Positions 26,853-37,896 of a stretch of DNA of 64,000 nucleotides are shown here, piece by piece. The DNA lies in assembly GCF_002080045.1 (NCBI RefSeq), contig NZ_MUIN01000006.1, forward strand, positions 145,387-209,386. Reading direction: 5' to 3'. A program made the translations under genes and the position numbers. The notes under the pieces are model-generated. The model saw only the letters and a list, made by a program, of their open reading frames with translations, had not been told where the DNA came from and did not search any database. Position 1 is the first letter of the stretch. Every line of letters begins with the position of its first letter. Source of the stretch: Pseudomonas sp. Bc-h (GTDB lineage: Bacteria; Pseudomonadota; Gammaproteobacteria; Pseudomonadales; Pseudomonadaceae).

Positions 26853-26896
26853 ACGCAGATGAACGCGCGGCGCGCCTGCCCGATAGGAGATATTCA

Positions 26897-28111
26897 ATGA
26901 GATTGCCGATTTACCTCGATTATTCCGCGACGACCCCGGTCGATCCGCGTGTTGCGCAGAAAATGAGCGATTGCCTGCTGGTTGATGGCAACTTCGGTAA
27001 CCCGGCGTCGCGCTCCCACGTTTTCGGCTGGAAAGCTGAAGAAGCGGTCGAGAATGCTCGCCGCCAGGTCGCAGACCTGGTCAATGCCGATCCCCGTGAA
27101 ATCGTCTGGACCTCCGGTGCTACCGAGTCCGACAACCTGGCGATCAAAGGTGCGGCGCATTTCTACGGCACCAAAGGCAAGCACCTGATCACCAGCAAAA
27201 TCGAACACAAGGCTGTCCTCGACACCATGCGCCAACTGGAGCGTGAAGGTTTCGAAGTCACCTACCTGGAACCGACCACCGACGGCCTGATCACTCCAGC
27301 GATGATCGAAGCTGTCCTGCGCGACGACACCATTCTGGTTTCGATCATGCACGTCAATAACGAAATCGGTACCGTCAACGACATCGCCGCGATTGGTGAG
27401 CTGACCCGTTCGCGTGGTGTGCTGTTCCATGTCGATGCTGCTCAGTCCACCGGCAAGGTCGATATCGATCTGTCGAAACTGAAAGTCGACATGATGTCCT
27501 TCTCCGCTCACAAGACTTACGGTCCGAAAGGTATCGGCGCGCTGTATGTCAGCCGCAAGCCACGCGTTCGCATCGAAGCCACCATGCACGGCGGCGGTCA
27601 CGAGCGCGGCATGCGTTCCGGCACTCTGGCTACCCACCAGATCGTTGGCATGGGCGAAGCCTTCCGTGTTGCTAAAGAAGACATGGCCGCTGAAAACGTA
27701 CGCATCAAGGCGTTGAGCGACCGCTTCTACAAGCAGGTCGAGCACCTTGAAGAGCTGTACGTCAACGGCAGCCTGACTGCTCGCGTGCCGCACAACCTGA
27801 ACCTGAGCTTCAACTACGTCGAAGGCGAATCGCTGATCATGGCGCTCAAGGATCTGGCGGTTTCGTCCGGTTCCGCGTGCACCTCGGCTTCCCTTGAGCC
27901 TTCCTACGTGCTGCGCGCCCTGGGTCGCAACGATGAGCTGGCTCACAGCTCGATCCGTTTCACCTTCGGCCGCTTCACTACTGAAGAAGAAATCGATTGG
28001 GCCGCGCAGAAAGTTTGCGAGGCTGTCACCAAGCTGCGCGCTCTGTCGCCGCTGTGGGACATGTTCAAAGATGGCGTCGACATCTCGAAGATCGAGTGGG
28101 CCGCACACTAA
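26897..28111 (+). CDS. iscS: Cysteine desulfurase IscS
   Basis: A 404-residue PLP enzyme that takes sulfur from cysteine for cluster assembly and tRNA thiolation. It begins [19 protein letters not shown]. The PLP lysine is in [13 protein letters not shown] and the active-site cysteine loop is [17 protein letters not shown]. The ATG at 26897 has TAGGAGA upstream; the longer in-frame ORF upstream is not family-like. The 92-bp gap before iscU contains a small GTCGC-GAGA-GCGAC hairpin. Confidence 0.97.
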   Translation: MRLPIYLDYSATTPVDPRVAQKMSDCLLVDGNFGNPASRSHVFGWKAEEAVENARRQVADLVNADPREIVWTSGATESDNLAIKGAAHFYGTKGKHLITSKIEHKAVLDTMRQLEREGFEVTYLEPTTDGLITPAMIEAVLRDDTILVSIMHVNNEIGTVNDIAAIGELTRSRGVLFHVDAAQSTGKVDIDLSKLKVDMMSFSAHKTYGPKGIGALYVSRKPRVRIEATMHGGGHERGMRSGTLATHQIVGMGEAFRVAKEDMAAENVRIKALSDRFYKQVEHLEELYVNGSLTARVPHNLNLSFNYVEGESLIMALKDLAVSSGSACTSASLEPSYVLRALGRNDELAHSSIRFTFGRFTTEEEIDWAAQKVCEAVTKLRALSPLWDMFKDGVDISKIEWAAH

Positions 28112-28203
28112 TTTGAAGTCGCCACACAAGCGGCACTTTTAAAACCTGATGCGGTAGTTTTTTAAGTGTCGCGAGAGCGACGAACCTGATGAGGATTTAG
28201 ATC

Positions 28204-28590
28204 ATGGCTTACAGCGAAAAGGTCATCGACCACTACGAAAACCCGCGCAACGTCGGCAAGATGAACGCGGAAGATCCTGATGTCGGCACCGGCATGGTCG
28301 GCGCTCCAGCGTGTGGCGACGTCATGCGCCTGCAGATCAAGGTCAACGAGCAAGGCATTATCGAAGACGCCAAGTTCAAGACCTACGGCTGCGGTTCGGC
28401 GATCGCCTCCAGCTCCCTGGCCACCGAGTGGATGAAGGGCAAGACTCTGGACGAAGCAGAGACCATCAAGAACACTCAGCTGGCTGAAGAACTGGCATTG
28501 CCGCCGGTGAAAATTCACTGCTCTGTACTCGCCGAAGACGCCATCAAGGCTGCCGTTCGCGATTACAAGCAGAAGAAAGGCCTGCTCTGA
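28204..28590 (+). CDS. iscU: Fe-S cluster scaffold IscU
   Basis: A 128-residue scaffold on which the cluster is built. The three conserved cysteines are in GAPACGDVM, TYGCGSAIASSS and KIHCSVLAEDA, with the HscA-recognition LPPVK motif immediately before the third (positions about 99-103). Full length, strong homology to E. coli IscU. Confidence 0.98.
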   Translation: MAYSEKVIDHYENPRNVGKMNAEDPDVGTGMVGAPACGDVMRLQIKVNEQGIIEDAKFKTYGCGSAIASSSLATEWMKGKTLDEAETIKNTQLAEELALPPVKIHCSVLAEDAIKAAVRDYKQKKGLL

Positions 28591-28628
28591 GCAGTCTTCA
28601 TCCCGCTTGCAAGAAGTAAGGAGTCCTG

Positions 28629-28952
28629 ATGGCTATCAGCATGACCGAAGCTGCCGCTAACCACGTGCGTCGTTCCCTCGAAGGGCGCGGCAAGGGTGAT
28701 GGCATTCGTCTGGGTGTTCGCACCACAGGTTGTTCCGGCCTCGCGTACGTTCTCGAGTTCGTCGACGAGCCGGAAAGCGAAGATTCGGTGTTCGAATACC
28801 ATGGCGTCAAGGTGATCATCGATCCCAAGAGCCTGGTTTATCTCGACGGCACCGAGCTCGATTTCGTCAAGGAAGGGTTGAACGAAGGCTTCAAGTTCAA
28901 CAACCCGAACTCGCGCGGTGAATGTGGCTGCGGCGAAAGCTTCAACGTCTGA
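28629..28952 (+). CDS. iscA: A-type Fe-S carrier IscA
   Basis: A 107-residue A-type carrier. The conserved cysteines appear in [14 protein letters not shown] and the C-terminal GECGCGESF pair. It passes clusters from IscU to apo-targets. AAGGAG precedes the ATG, and hscB follows nine bases after its stop. Confidence 0.97.
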   Translation: MAISMTEAAANHVRRSLEGRGKGDGIRLGVRTTGCSGLAYVLEFVDEPESEDSVFEYHGVKVIIDPKSLVYLDGTELDFVKEGLNEGFKFNNPNSRGECGCGESFNV

Positions 28953-28960
28953 GGCTTATC

Positions 28961-29479
28961 GTGGGTACTCCTTGTCATTTCGCTTTATTCGATCTGCAGC
29001 CGGGTTTCCGTCTGGATCTCGACCTGCTGGCGACGCGTTATCGCGAGCTTGCCCGTAGCGTGCACCCCGACCGCTTCGCTGACGCTTCCGAGCGTGAGCA
29101 GCGCGTTGCGCTGGAGCGCTCGGCAAGTTTGAATGACGCCTACCAGACGCTGAAAAACGCGCCGAAACGGGCGCGTTATCTATTGGCGCTCAAGGGCGAA
29201 GTTCCGCTTGAAGTCACCGTGCATGACCCCGATTTTCTGATGCAGCAGATGCAATGGCGCGAAGAACTCGAGGACTTGCAGGACGAAGCGGATCTGGACG
29301 GCGTCGCGGTATTCAAGCGTCGGCTCAAGGTAGCGCAGGAAGAACTGAACGAAAGCTTCGCGGCCTGTTGGGATGATGCTGCACAGCGTGAGCAGGCCGA
29401 AAGGCTGATGCGCCGCATGCAGTTCCTCGACAAGCTCTCCTACGAAGTGCGCCAGCTGGAAGAGCGCCTCGACGATTAA
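28961..29479 (+). CDS. hscB: Co-chaperone HscB
   Basis: A 172-residue J-domain protein that delivers IscU to HscA. The J-domain (about 1-75) starts [15 protein letters not shown] and contains the HPD tripeptide in [11 protein letters not shown]. The C-terminal three-helix domain that binds IscU follows. The start is GTG at 28961; the alternative upstream codon lies inside iscA. Confidence 0.95.
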   Translation: MGTPCHFALFDLQPGFRLDLDLLATRYRELARSVHPDRFADASEREQRVALERSASLNDAYQTLKNAPKRARYLLALKGEVPLEVTVHDPDFLMQQMQWREELEDLQDEADLDGVAVFKRRLKVAQEELNESFAACWDDAAQREQAERLMRRMQFLDKLSYEVRQLEERLDD

Positions 29480-29524
29480 CCCCGCGCCGCCCTTGGGCGG
29501 CGCGCCAGTGATATCAGAAAAGCA

Positions 29525-31387
29525 ATGGCTCTACTGCAGATCGCCGAACCCGGCCAAAGTCCTAAACCTCATCAGCGCCGTCTGGCCGTCGGGATCGATC
29601 TCGGCACCACCAACTCGCTGGTGGCTGCGTTGCGCAGCGGCATCAGTGAACCCCTTCCCGATCAGAACGGGCAGGTCATCCTGCCGTCGGCGGTGCGTTA
29701 CCACGCAGATCGCGTCGAAGTCGGCCAGTCCGCCAAGGATGCTGCCGCCACCGATCCGCTGAACACCATCATCTCGGTCAAGCGCCTGATGGGCCGCGGC
29801 ATCTCCGACGTGAAGCATCTGGGTGAGCAACTGCCTTACCGCTTCATTGGCGGCGAGTCGCACATGCCGTTCATCGAGACCGTTCAGGGTCCGAAAAGCC
29901 CGGTGGAAATCTCCGCTGACATTCTGAAGGTGCTGCGTCAGCGCGCTGAAGCGACGTTGGGCGGCGATCTGGTAGGCGCGGTGATCACCGTTCCTGCCTA
30001 CTTCGACGATGCTCAGCGCCAGGCGACCAAGGACGCCGCCAAGCTGGCGGGTCTGACCGTGCTGCGTCTGCTCAACGAGCCAACCGCAGCGGCCGTGGCT
30101 TATGGTCTTGATCAGAACGCTGAGGGCGTGGTCGCCATCTACGATCTGGGCGGTGGCACGTTCGATATCTCGATTCTCCGTCTGACTGGCGGGGTCTTTG
30201 AAGTCATGGCCACCGGCGGCGACAGCGCTCTGGGTGGCGACGATTTCGACCATGCCATTGCCAGCTGGATCATCACTGAGGCCGGTTTGTCGGAAGACCT
30301 CGATCCTTCCGCTCAGCGCAGCCTGATGCAGACCGCTTGCGCCGCCAAGGAAGCGCTGACCGATACCGATTCGGTCGAAGTGGTACATGGCGCCTGGGCT
30401 GGCACGCTGACTCGCGCTGGATTCGACGCGCTGATCGAGCCAATGATCGCCCGCAGCCTCAAGGCTTGCCGCCGTGCCGTGCGTGATTGCGGCATCGAGC
30501 TGGACGAAGTCGAAGCCGTGGTTATGGTTGGCGGTTCGACTCGGGTGCCGCGCGTGCGTGAAGCCGTTGCCGATCTGTTCGGTCGTCAGCCTCTGACCGA
30601 GATCGATCCGGATCAGGTTGTCGCCATTGGTGCAGCAATCCAGGCCGATACCCTGGCGGGCAACAAGCGTGACGGCGGCGAACTGTTGCTGCTGGACGTG
30701 ATCCCGCTGTCGCTCGGTCTTGAGACCATGGGTGGGCTAATGGAGAAGGTGATTCCACGCAACACCACGATCCCGGTCGCCCGTGCTCAAGAGTTCACCA
30801 CTTATAAAGACGGCCAGTCGGCCATGATGATTCACGTGCTGCAAGGCGAACGTGAACTGATCAGTGACTGCCGTTCCCTGGCGCGTTTCGATCTGCGCGG
30901 TATCCCCGCGATGGTCGCCGGCGCTGCCAAGATTCGTGTCACCTTCCAGGTCGATGCCGACGGTCTGCTGAGCGTTTCCGCTCGTGAACTGGCGTCCGGC
31001 GTGGAATCAAGCATCCAGGTCAAGCCTTCGTACGGCCTGACCGACGGCGAGATCGCGCGGATGCTCAAGGACTCGTTCCAGTATGCCGGTGACGACAAGG
31101 TCGCTCGCGTGTTGCGTGAGCAGCAGGTCGACGCCCAGCGTCTGATCGAAGCCGTCGAAGGTGCGCTGCAGGCCGACGGCGAGCGTTTGCTCGACGCCGA
31201 AGAGCGCATGGTCATCGAGATGCAGGTGGACGAACTCCGTGAATTGATGAAGGGCACCGACGGTGCGGCCATCGAGCAGCAGACCAAGCGTCTGTCGCAG
31301 GTGACCGATGCGTTCGCGGCCCGCCGCCTGGACTCGACGGTAAAAGCCGCGTTGTCAGGGCGCAACCTGAATGAGATTGAGGAATAA
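29525..31387 (+). CDS. hscA: Fe-S biogenesis chaperone HscA
   Basis: A 620-residue Hsp70 specialised for IscU. The ATPase domain shows [58 protein letters not shown] and [12 protein letters not shown]. The substrate domain starts near residue 385 with [14 protein letters not shown]. As in other HscA proteins the C-terminal lid is short. It ends three bases before fdx. Confidence 0.97.
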   Translation: MALLQIAEPGQSPKPHQRRLAVGIDLGTTNSLVAALRSGISEPLPDQNGQVILPSAVRYHADRVEVGQSAKDAAATDPLNTIISVKRLMGRGISDVKHLGEQLPYRFIGGESHMPFIETVQGPKSPVEISADILKVLRQRAEATLGGDLVGAVITVPAYFDDAQRQATKDAAKLAGLTVLRLLNEPTAAAVAYGLDQNAEGVVAIYDLGGGTFDISILRLTGGVFEVMATGGDSALGGDDFDHAIASWIITEAGLSEDLDPSAQRSLMQTACAAKEALTDTDSVEVVHGAWAGTLTRAGFDALIEPMIARSLKACRRAVRDCGIELDEVEAVVMVGGSTRVPRVREAVADLFGRQPLTEIDPDQVVAIGAAIQADTLAGNKRDGGELLLLDVIPLSLGLETMGGLMEKVIPRNTTIPVARAQEFTTYKDGQSAMMIHVLQGERELISDCRSLARFDLRGIPAMVAGAAKIRVTFQVDADGLLSVSARELASGVESSIQVKPSYGLTDGEIARMLKDSFQYAGDDKVARVLREQQVDAQRLIEAVEGALQADGERLLDAEERMVIEMQVDELRELMKGTDGAAIEQQTKRLSQVTDAFAARRLDSTVKAALSGRNLNEIEE

Positions 31388-31390
31388 CTG

Positions 31391-31732
31391 ATGCCGCAGG
31401 TCATTTTTCTGCCACACGCCGAGCATTGCCCGGACGGTATGGTTGTCGAGGCCGAAACCGGCAAGTCAATTCTCGAAGTGGCGCATGACAATCACATCGA
31501 AATCGAGAGTGCCTGCGGTGGTGTCTGCGCCTGCACCACTTGTCACTGCATCATCCGCGAGGGCTTCAATTCGCTGGAAGAGGCCGACGAGCTGGAAGAG
31601 GACTATCTTGATCGTGCCTGGGGTCTGGAAGCGCAATCGCGTCTGTCTTGCCAGGCAAAGGTCGGGACTGAAGACCTGACCGTCGAAATACCGAAATATT
31701 CGCTTAACCATGCAGCTGAAGCGCCGCACTGA
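31391..31732 (+). CDS. fdx: ISC system [2Fe-2S] ferredoxin
   Basis: A 113-residue adrenodoxin-type ferredoxin that supplies electrons for cluster assembly. The ligand loop ESACGGVCACTTCHCI has the C-x5-C-x2-C spacing and the fourth cysteine is in SRLSCQAKV. The acidic EEADELEEDYLD helix is the partner-binding face in this family. Confidence 0.97.
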   Translation: MPQVIFLPHAEHCPDGMVVEAETGKSILEVAHDNHIEIESACGGVCACTTCHCIIREGFNSLEEADELEEDYLDRAWGLEAQSRLSCQAKVGTEDLTVEIPKYSLNHAAEAPH

Positions 31733-31745
31733 CCGAGGTATTGTC

Positions 31746-31946
31746 ATGAGCTACGGTTGGAATGATGTACAGCGTATCGCTGAAGAATTGTACGAGGCCC
31801 ATCCGGATACCGATCCGTATTCGGTGGGTTTCGTCAAACTGCAACAGATGATCAAACAGCTGCCCGATTTCGACGACACCTCCGGCAGGGTCGGGGAGAA
31901 GGTGCTGGAAGCGGTTCAGACCCTTTGGGCCGCTGAAAAAGACTGA
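31746..31946 (+). CDS. iscX: Fe-S assembly protein IscX
   Basis: A 66-residue acidic protein (YfhJ family) that binds IscS and modulates iron delivery. The start MSYGWNDVQRIAEELYEAHP and PDFDDTSGRVGEKVLEAVQ are the family signature. It closes the isc operon, followed by the ndk promoter. Confidence 0.96.
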   Translation: MSYGWNDVQRIAEELYEAHPDTDPYSVGFVKLQQMIKQLPDFDDTSGRVGEKVLEAVQTLWAAEKD

Positions 31947-31960
31947 TCATCTCTGCACGT

Positions 31961-31989
31961 TAGGCAATACACCAGAACCCGCGTATAAT
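31961..31989 (+). promoter_or_regulatory. ndk promoter
   Basis: TAGGCA (31961-31966), a 17-bp spacer and a perfect TATAAT (31984-31989). The -10 box lies inside a CCCGCG...CGCGGG inverted repeat, which might be an operator or simply a hairpin. Confidence 0.65.
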
Positions 31990-32036
31990 TCGCGGGTTTA
32001 ATTTTTCGCAACAATCACCGTTTCTGGAGTTACACC

Positions 32037-32462
32037 ATGGCTGTTCAACGTACTTTCTCGATCATCAAGCCTGACGCCGTTGCTAAAAACGTAATCGGCG
32101 AAATCACCACCCGCTTCGAAAAAGCCGGTCTGCGTGTTGTGGCTTCGAAACTGAAGCAACTGTCCAAGGCCGAAGCAGAAGGTTTCTACGCTGAGCACAG
32201 CGCTCGTGGTTTCTTCGGCGACCTGGTTGCTTTCATGACTTCCGGTCCGGTTGTCGTTCAGGTTCTGGAAGGCGAAAACGCCATCCTGGCGAACCGTGAG
32301 CTGATGGGCGCTACCAACCCTAAAGAAGCTGCTGCCGGCACCATCCGTGCTGACTTCGCAGAATCGATTGACGCCAACGCTGTTCATGGCTCCGATTCCG
32401 AAGCTGCCGCTGCTCGCGAAATCGCTTACTTCTTCGCTGCTACCGAGGTAACCACTCGCTAA
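32037..32462 (+). CDS. ndk: Nucleoside diphosphate kinase
   Basis: A 141-residue enzyme that equilibrates NTP pools through a phosphohistidine. It begins [17 protein letters not shown] and has the catalytic histidine in [16 protein letters not shown]. Codon use is strongly biased, as for a highly expressed gene. It has its own promoter but sits between iscX and rlmN. Confidence 0.98.
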   Translation: MAVQRTFSIIKPDAVAKNVIGEITTRFEKAGLRVVASKLKQLSKAEAEGFYAEHSARGFFGDLVAFMTSGPVVVQVLEGENAILANRELMGATNPKEAAAGTIRADFAESIDANAVHGSDSEAAAAREIAYFFAATEVTTR

Positions 32463-32489
32463 GCTGCTGCTGCGAGTGAGGGTGAATCC

Positions 32490-33638
32490 ATGACTGATAC
32501 AACTGGCAAAATCAACCTGTTGGGTCTGACCCAACCGGAAATGGAAAAATTCTTCGAGTCCATCGGGGAGAAACGCTTCCGCGCCGGTCAGGTCATGAAG
32601 TGGATTCACCATTTTGGCGTCGATAATTTCGAGGCCATGACGAACGTCGGCAAGGCGCTGCGCGAAAAGCTCGAGCGCCGTGCCGAAATTCGTGGTCCTG
32701 AAGTCGTCAGCGAGGACATCTCCACCGACGGTACCCGTAAATGGGTCGTTCGCGTGGCGTCCGGCAGCTGCGTCGAGACCGTCTACATTCCGCAGGGCAA
32801 GCGTGGCACGTTGTGTGTTTCGTCCCAGGCGGGCTGTGCGCTGGATTGCAGTTTCTGCTCTACCGGCAAGCAAGGCTTCAACAGCAACCTCACCGCCGCC
32901 GAAGTCATCGGTCAGGTGTGGATTGCCAACAAATCTTTCGGCAGTGTCCCGGCTACCGTCGACCGTGCCATCACCAACGTGGTGATGATGGGCATGGGTG
33001 AGCCATTGCTGAACTTCGACAATGTCATTTCTGCAATGCATCTGATGATGGATGACTTCGGGTATGGCATTTCCAAGCGCCGGGTGACCCTGTCCACCTC
33101 CGGCGTGGTCCCGATGATCGATGAGCTGGCCAAGCACATCGACGTCTCGCTGGCCCTCTCGCTGCACGCGCCAAACGACGCACTGCGCAACCAGCTGGTA
33201 CCGATCAACAAGAAGTACCCCTTGAAGATGCTGCTCGAGTCCTGCCGCAGGTATATGTCGGCACTGGGCGAGAAGCGCGTCCTGACCATCGAGTACACGC
33301 TGCTCAAGGACATCAACGACCGTCCAGAGCACGCCGTCGAGATGATCGAGTTGCTCAAGGATACGCCTTGCAAGATCAACCTGATTCCGTTCAACCCGTT
33401 TCCGCATTCGGGCTACGAGCGCCCGAGCAACAACGCGATCCGTCGTTTCCAGGATCTGCTGCATCAAGCGGGCTACAACGTCACCGTGCGCACCACCCGT
33501 GGTGAGGACATCGATGCTGCCTGTGGCCAGTTGGTCGGGCAGGTAATGGACCGCACTCGCCGCAGCGAACGCTACATCGCTGTGCGTGAGCTCAGTGCCG
33601 AGGCCGAAGGGACTCAGGCTGCTGCGGCTCGCACCTGA
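32490..33638 (+). CDS. rlmN: Dual-specificity 23S rRNA/tRNA adenine C2-methyltransferase RlmN
   Basis: A 382-residue radical-SAM enzyme methylating C2 of A2503 in 23S rRNA and A37 in tRNAs. The cluster motif is [11 protein letters not shown] (C-x3-C-x2-C). [12 protein letters not shown] and the resolving cysteine in [14 protein letters not shown] are present. An N-terminal helical domain recognises RNA. It is followed closely by pilF. Confidence 0.97.
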   Translation: MTDTTGKINLLGLTQPEMEKFFESIGEKRFRAGQVMKWIHHFGVDNFEAMTNVGKALREKLERRAEIRGPEVVSEDISTDGTRKWVVRVASGSCVETVYIPQGKRGTLCVSSQAGCALDCSFCSTGKQGFNSNLTAAEVIGQVWIANKSFGSVPATVDRAITNVVMMGMGEPLLNFDNVISAMHLMMDDFGYGISKRRVTLSTSGVVPMIDELAKHIDVSLALSLHAPNDALRNQLVPINKKYPLKMLLESCRRYMSALGEKRVLTIEYTLLKDINDRPEHAVEMIELLKDTPCKINLIPFNPFPHSGYERPSNNAIRRFQDLLHQAGYNVTVRTTRGEDIDAACGQLVGQVMDRTRRSERYIAVRELSAEAEGTQAAAART

Positions 33639-33664
33639 TTGCGAAATTGACTGAGAGGATCTCT

Positions 33665-34423
33665 ATGTCCCTGCGCGCTGGGCTGCTGCTGTGTTTTGCC
33701 TCGTTGCTGGTTGGTTGTGTCTCCACTGGCAACGTCGATCCGCTGAGTACCGGCAAGGGACGTGATGAAGCTCGTCAAGCCTATGTGCAATTGGGGCTGG
33801 GGTATCTGCAGCAAGGCCAGATGGAGCGCGCCAAGGCCCCGTTGAAGAAAGCGCTGGAGCTGGACAGCTCCGACGCCGACGCGAATGCCGCGCTGGGCTT
33901 GGTGTTTCAGGCTGAACTGGAGCCCGAGCTGGCCAGTCAGTATTACACCAAGGCACTGTCTTCTCGTCCCAGGGATGCGCGCATCCTCAACAACTACGGT
34001 GGTTTTCTTTACGAGCAGAAGCGCTACAAGGAAGCTTACGAGCGCTTTCAGCAGGCCGCCGATGATAATCTCTATTCCGAGCGCGCCAGGGTTTTCGAGA
34101 ACCTGGGGATGACCTCGCTGAAGCTGGGTAATCGCGACGTCGCGCTGGAAGAATTCACCAAAGCCTTGAGGCTTGATCGTCAACAACCGCGTGCATTGCT
34201 GGAAATGGCTGAGTTGTCTTACGAAGACAGGCATTATGTGCCGGCGCGTGACTATTACGACCGTTTCAGCCAGCTTAGCGAGCAGAATGCACGTAGTCTG
34301 TTGCTGGGCACACGGTTGGCGAAGATTTATGACGATCGCAACAAGGCAGCCAGTTATGGCCTGCAACTGAAAAGACTCTATCCCGGTACGCCGGAATATC
34401 AGCAATACCTGTCGGAGCAATGA
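33665..34423 (+). CDS. pilF: Type IV pilus biogenesis lipoprotein PilF
   Basis: A 252-residue outer-membrane lipoprotein (pilotin) needed for assembly of the PilQ secretin. The signal peptide ends in the lipobox LLVGC at about 19, with GAGAGGA upstream of the ATG at 33665. The rest is TPR repeats (ARQAYVQLGLGYLQQGQMER, then LNNYGGFLYEQKRYKEAYE and others). The rlmN-pilF-rodZ-ispG order is conserved in pseudomonads. The stop overlaps the next start. Confidence 0.94.
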   Translation: MSLRAGLLLCFASLLVGCVSTGNVDPLSTGKGRDEARQAYVQLGLGYLQQGQMERAKAPLKKALELDSSDADANAALGLVFQAELEPELASQYYTKALSSRPRDARILNNYGGFLYEQKRYKEAYERFQQAADDNLYSERARVFENLGMTSLKLGNRDVALEEFTKALRLDRQQPRALLEMAELSYEDRHYVPARDYYDRFSQLSEQNARSLLLGTRLAKIYDDRNKAASYGLQLKRLYPGTPEYQQYLSEQ

Positions 34424-35436
34424 TGAAAGCGGCGCATCCCGAAGTTGTAGCAGCCACTCGTACGAACCCCGGTGAAACGTTGCGCCAGGCTCGCGAGAGT
34501 AAAAACTGGTCGCTGCCAGATGTGGCTTTGAGGCTGAACCTCACCGCGACTTCCCTCGGCTATGTGGAGTCGGGCGATTTTGACAAGCTCCCGGGCCATA
34601 CCTTTGCCCGGGGCTACATTCGTGCGTACGCAAAATTGATGGACCTGGATCAGGCCGCTTTGGTGAGCCAGTTCGACCAGTACACCGGCACAGACGGCAA
34701 AGGCAGCAACGTTCATGCCCTGGGCCGCATCGAAGAACCCGTGCGCCTGTCCCATAACATCTTGCGTATCGTCAGCCTGTTGCTGCTGGTGGCGTTGATC
34801 GGTGGTGGTTTTGTCTGGTGGCAGGATCAGGCGACCTTGCGTGGCAAGGAACCGACCAACCTGGGCATGGAGCACGTCGAAGTCGAGAGTGCCGACGGCA
34901 CCACCCAGATTCATCCGCTGGACGAGCCCGAAGATCAGGCCGTCGCCGAAGCGCAGAACAACACCGGGCCTCTGCCGCTCAATAACGCTGAGCCCGCCGC
35001 GCCAGCAGCTTTGACGCCCGCTACGCCGACTGCAACGGCACCTGTAGCGGGTACGCCAGTGCCCGCGCCTGCTCATGGCACGCCAGCAACACCGGCAGCG
35101 CCAGCTCACTCCACACCGACGACTCCGGCCACAGCAGCAACGCCTGCACCTACGCCTGCACCTGCGCCGGTTGAGGCAGCGCCTGCTCCGGCAGGCTTTG
35201 GTCAGGTCCAGATTCAGTTCACCGCCGATTGCTGGTTCCAGATCACCGATGGCAACGGCAAAGTGCTGACCAGCGGCCTCAAGCGTACTGGCGACAGCGT
35301 CAATGTCAGTGGCAAACCGCCTCTGGCAGTGCGCCTGGGTGTCGCCCGCGCCGCACAGGTCAGCTACAACGGTCAGCCGGTGGACGTCACACCTTTCACT
35401 TCGGGCCAGACGGCTCGCATGAAGCTGGGGCAATAA
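34420..35436 (+). CDS. rodZ: RodZ-like cytoskeletal membrane protein
   Basis: A 338-residue bitopic protein linking MreB to the envelope. The cytosolic helix-turn-helix (about 15-85, ETLRQARESKNWSLPDVALR) is followed by one TM helix (IVSLLLLVALIGGGFVWW, about 118-135). A long Pro/Ala/Thr linker of short repeats (about 190-255) leads to the C-terminal DUF4115 domain (FTADCWFQITDGNGKVL). The linker is expected to vary between strains. The ATG overlaps the pilF stop as ATGA; a second ATG is the next codon. Confidence 0.92.
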   Translation: MMKAAHPEVVAATRTNPGETLRQARESKNWSLPDVALRLNLTATSLGYVESGDFDKLPGHTFARGYIRAYAKLMDLDQAALVSQFDQYTGTDGKGSNVHALGRIEEPVRLSHNILRIVSLLLLVALIGGGFVWWQDQATLRGKEPTNLGMEHVEVESADGTTQIHPLDEPEDQAVAEAQNNTGPLPLNNAEPAAPAALTPATPTATAPVAGTPVPAPAHGTPATPAAPAHSTPTTPATAATPAPTPAPAPVEAAPAPAGFGQVQIQFTADCWFQITDGNGKVLTSGLKRTGDSVNVSGKPPLAVRLGVARAAQVSYNGQPVDVTPFTSGQTARMKLGQ

Positions 35437-35439
35437 GTC

Positions 35440-36549
35440 ATGCACGGCGAATCTCCGATCAAACGTCGCGAATCTCGTAAAATCTGGGTCGGCTCCGTGC
35501 CGGTCGGCGGTGATGCGCCGATCGCGGTACAAAGCATGACCAACAGTGACACCAACGATGTCGCTGCCACCGTCGCCCAGATCAACCGTCTTGAAGCCGC
35601 GGGCGTGGACATCGTCCGCATTTCCGTCCCGGACATGGACGCCGCCGAGGCGTTCGGGCGCATCAAGCAACTGGTCAAGGTGCCGCTGGTTGCCGACATC
35701 CATTTCGACTACAAGATCGCCCTGCGTGTGGCTGAGCTCGGCGTCGATTGTCTGCGGATCAATCCGGGCAACATCGGTCGGGAAGATCGCGTACGTGCGG
35801 TGGTCGATGCCGCTCGCGACCGTGGCATCCCGATTCGTATCGGCGTCAACGCCGGCTCTCTGGAAAAAGACCTGCAGAAGAAGTACGGCGAGCCAACGCC
35901 CGCGGCGCTGGTCGAGTCCGCATTGCGTCACGTCGACCACCTTGATCGCCTGGATTTTCAGGACTTCAAGGTCAGCGTAAAGGCTTCTGATGTGTTCATG
36001 GCTGTCGAAGCCTACCGCCTGCTGGCCAAACAAATCGTCCAGCCATTGCATCTGGGCATCACCGAAGCCGGTGGTTTGCGTTCAGGCACAGTGAAATCGG
36101 CCGTCGGCCTAGGTATGCTGCTGGCCGAAGGAATCGGCGATACCATCCGTATCTCGCTGGCCGCCGATCCGGTCGAGGAAGTGAAAGTCGGTTACGACAT
36201 CCTCAAGTCGCTGCACCTGCGTTCCCGTGGCATCAACTTCATCGCCTGCCCGAGCTGCTCGCGGCAGAACTTCGATGTGGTCAAGACCATGAACGAGCTG
36301 GAAGGGCGCCTTGAAGATCTGCTGGTCCCGCTCGATGTCGCGGTGATCGGCTGTGTGGTGAACGGTCCTGGCGAAGCCAAGGAGGCGCATATCGGCCTCA
36401 CTGGCGGTACGCCGAACCTGATCTACATCGATGGCAAGCCGTCGCAAAAGCTGACCAATGACAATCTGGTGGACGAGCTCGAACGCTTGATCCGCGAGAA
36501 AGCGGCCGAGAAGGTCCAGGCCGACGCAGCGCTGATCGTTCGCGGCTAA
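35440..36549 (+). CDS. ispG: 4-hydroxy-3-methylbut-2-enyl diphosphate synthase IspG
   Basis: A 369-residue [4Fe-4S] enzyme of the MEP isoprenoid pathway, converting MEcPP to HMBPP. It has [36 protein letters not shown], and the cluster ligands in [12 protein letters not shown] and [13 protein letters not shown]. Its cluster dependence fits the nearby isc genes only loosely. It starts four bases after rodZ. Confidence 0.97.
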   Translation: MHGESPIKRRESRKIWVGSVPVGGDAPIAVQSMTNSDTNDVAATVAQINRLEAAGVDIVRISVPDMDAAEAFGRIKQLVKVPLVADIHFDYKIALRVAELGVDCLRINPGNIGREDRVRAVVDAARDRGIPIRIGVNAGSLEKDLQKKYGEPTPAALVESALRHVDHLDRLDFQDFKVSVKASDVFMAVEAYRLLAKQIVQPLHLGITEAGGLRSGTVKSAVGLGMLLAEGIGDTIRISLAADPVEEVKVGYDILKSLHLRSRGINFIACPSCSRQNFDVVKTMNELEGRLEDLLVPLDVAVIGCVVNGPGEAKEAHIGLTGGTPNLIYIDGKPSQKLTNDNLVDELERLIREKAAEKVQADAALIVRG

Positions 36550-36570
36550 CCCAGTTTCCAAGGAATTTTT

Positions 36571-37860
36571 GTGAGTAAGTCTCTGCAAGCCATCCGTGGC
36601 ATGAACGACATCCTGCCGGACCAGACGCCCCTGTGGCGCTATTTCGAAGGCACCGTATCGCGTTTGCTGGATAACTACGGTTATCGCCAGATCCGCATGC
36701 CGATCGTCGAGTTCACCGACCTGTTCAAGCGTTCCATCGGCGAAGTCACCGACATCGTCGAAAAAGAGATGTACACCTTCGCCGACCGCAACGGTGACTC
36801 GCTGACCCTGCGCCCTGAAGGCACGGCGGCCTGCGTGCGCGCTGTGCTGGAGCACGGCATCACCGGTGGTGGCCAGGTTCAGAAACTGTGGTACATCGGC
36901 CCGATGTTCCGCCACGAGCGTCCGCAAAAAGGCCGTTATCGCCAGTTCCACCAGATTGGCTGTGAAGTGTTCAACCTCGACGGTCCGGACATCGACGCCG
37001 AGCTGATCGTGCTGACCTGGCGCCTGTGGGGCCTGTTGGGCATCCGCAATGCGGTCAAGCTCGAACTCAACAGTCTGGGCACCAGCGAAGCCCGTGGGCG
37101 CTATCGTGAGGCCCTGGTCGAATACCTGTCGGCCCGCCTGGAGCAACTGGACGAAGACAGCCAGCGCCGTCTGAAAACCAACCCGCTGCGCGTGCTCGAC
37201 ACCAAGCATCCTGAAACCCAGGCTGTGCTGGTCGATGCGCCGAAGCTTGCGGACTATCTGGATGAAGAGTCCCGTGTTCACTTCGAGGGCCTCAAGGCGC
37301 GTCTCGATGCGGCCGGCATTCCTTACGTGATCAATCCGAAACTGGTTCGCGGCCTGGACTACTACAGCAAGACCGTTTTCGAATGGGTCACCGATCAACT
37401 GGGCGCTCAGGGCACTGTCTGCGCGGGCGGTCGTTACGACGGTCTGGTCGAACAGATGGGTGGCAAGCCAACCACTGGCGTAGGTTTTGCCATGGGTATC
37501 GAGCGTCTGGTGCTGCTGCTGGAAACCCTTGAGCAGGTCCCGGAAGAAATCTCGCGCACCATCGACGTTTACGTCTGTGCCTTCGGTGAAGCCGCAGAGC
37601 TGGCCGCACTGGCATTGTCCGAGCGTCTGCGCGATCAGGCACCGAACCTGCGCCTGCAGGTGAACGCCGGAGCTGGCAGCTTCAAGAGCCAGTTCAAGAA
37701 GGCCGACAAGAGCGGCGCGCTGTATGCGCTGATCCTGGGTGACGAAGAACTGGCTCGCAAGGAAGTGGGCGTCAAGCCTCTGCGCGGTCAGGGCGAACAA
37801 CAAAATATTGCCTGGGATGCTCTGTCCGAGCACCTGGCCACCTGCGTCGTGCAGGGTTGA
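36571..37860 (+). CDS. hisS: Histidyl-tRNA synthetase
   Basis: A 429-residue class II aminoacyl-tRNA synthetase. Motif 2 appears as [26 protein letters not shown]. The histidine-A motif is [15 protein letters not shown], and motif 3 is [10 protein letters not shown]. The C-terminal anticodon-binding domain starts near residue 330. The start is GTG with CAAGGA nine bases upstream. Confidence 0.98.
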   Translation: MSKSLQAIRGMNDILPDQTPLWRYFEGTVSRLLDNYGYRQIRMPIVEFTDLFKRSIGEVTDIVEKEMYTFADRNGDSLTLRPEGTAACVRAVLEHGITGGGQVQKLWYIGPMFRHERPQKGRYRQFHQIGCEVFNLDGPDIDAELIVLTWRLWGLLGIRNAVKLELNSLGTSEARGRYREALVEYLSARLEQLDEDSQRRLKTNPLRVLDTKHPETQAVLVDAPKLADYLDEESRVHFEGLKARLDAAGIPYVINPKLVRGLDYYSKTVFEWVTDQLGAQGTVCAGGRYDGLVEQMGGKPTTGVGFAMGIERLVLLLETLEQVPEEISRTIDVYVCAFGEAAELAALALSERLRDQAPNLRLQVNAGAGSFKSQFKKADKSGALYALILGDEELARKEVGVKPLRGQGEQQNIAWDALSEHLATCVVQG

Positions 37861-37896
37861 AGCTGATAAACAGCCGATTTAGATAGGAGTATTGGG

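Noticed and set aside
36109..37833. A 574-codon minus-strand frame over ispG-hisS, and similar long antisense frames over leuA, secD, guaA, guaB and der
   Set aside because: All mirror clearly recognised genes and have histidine/glutamine/valine-rich translations typical of antisense shadows.
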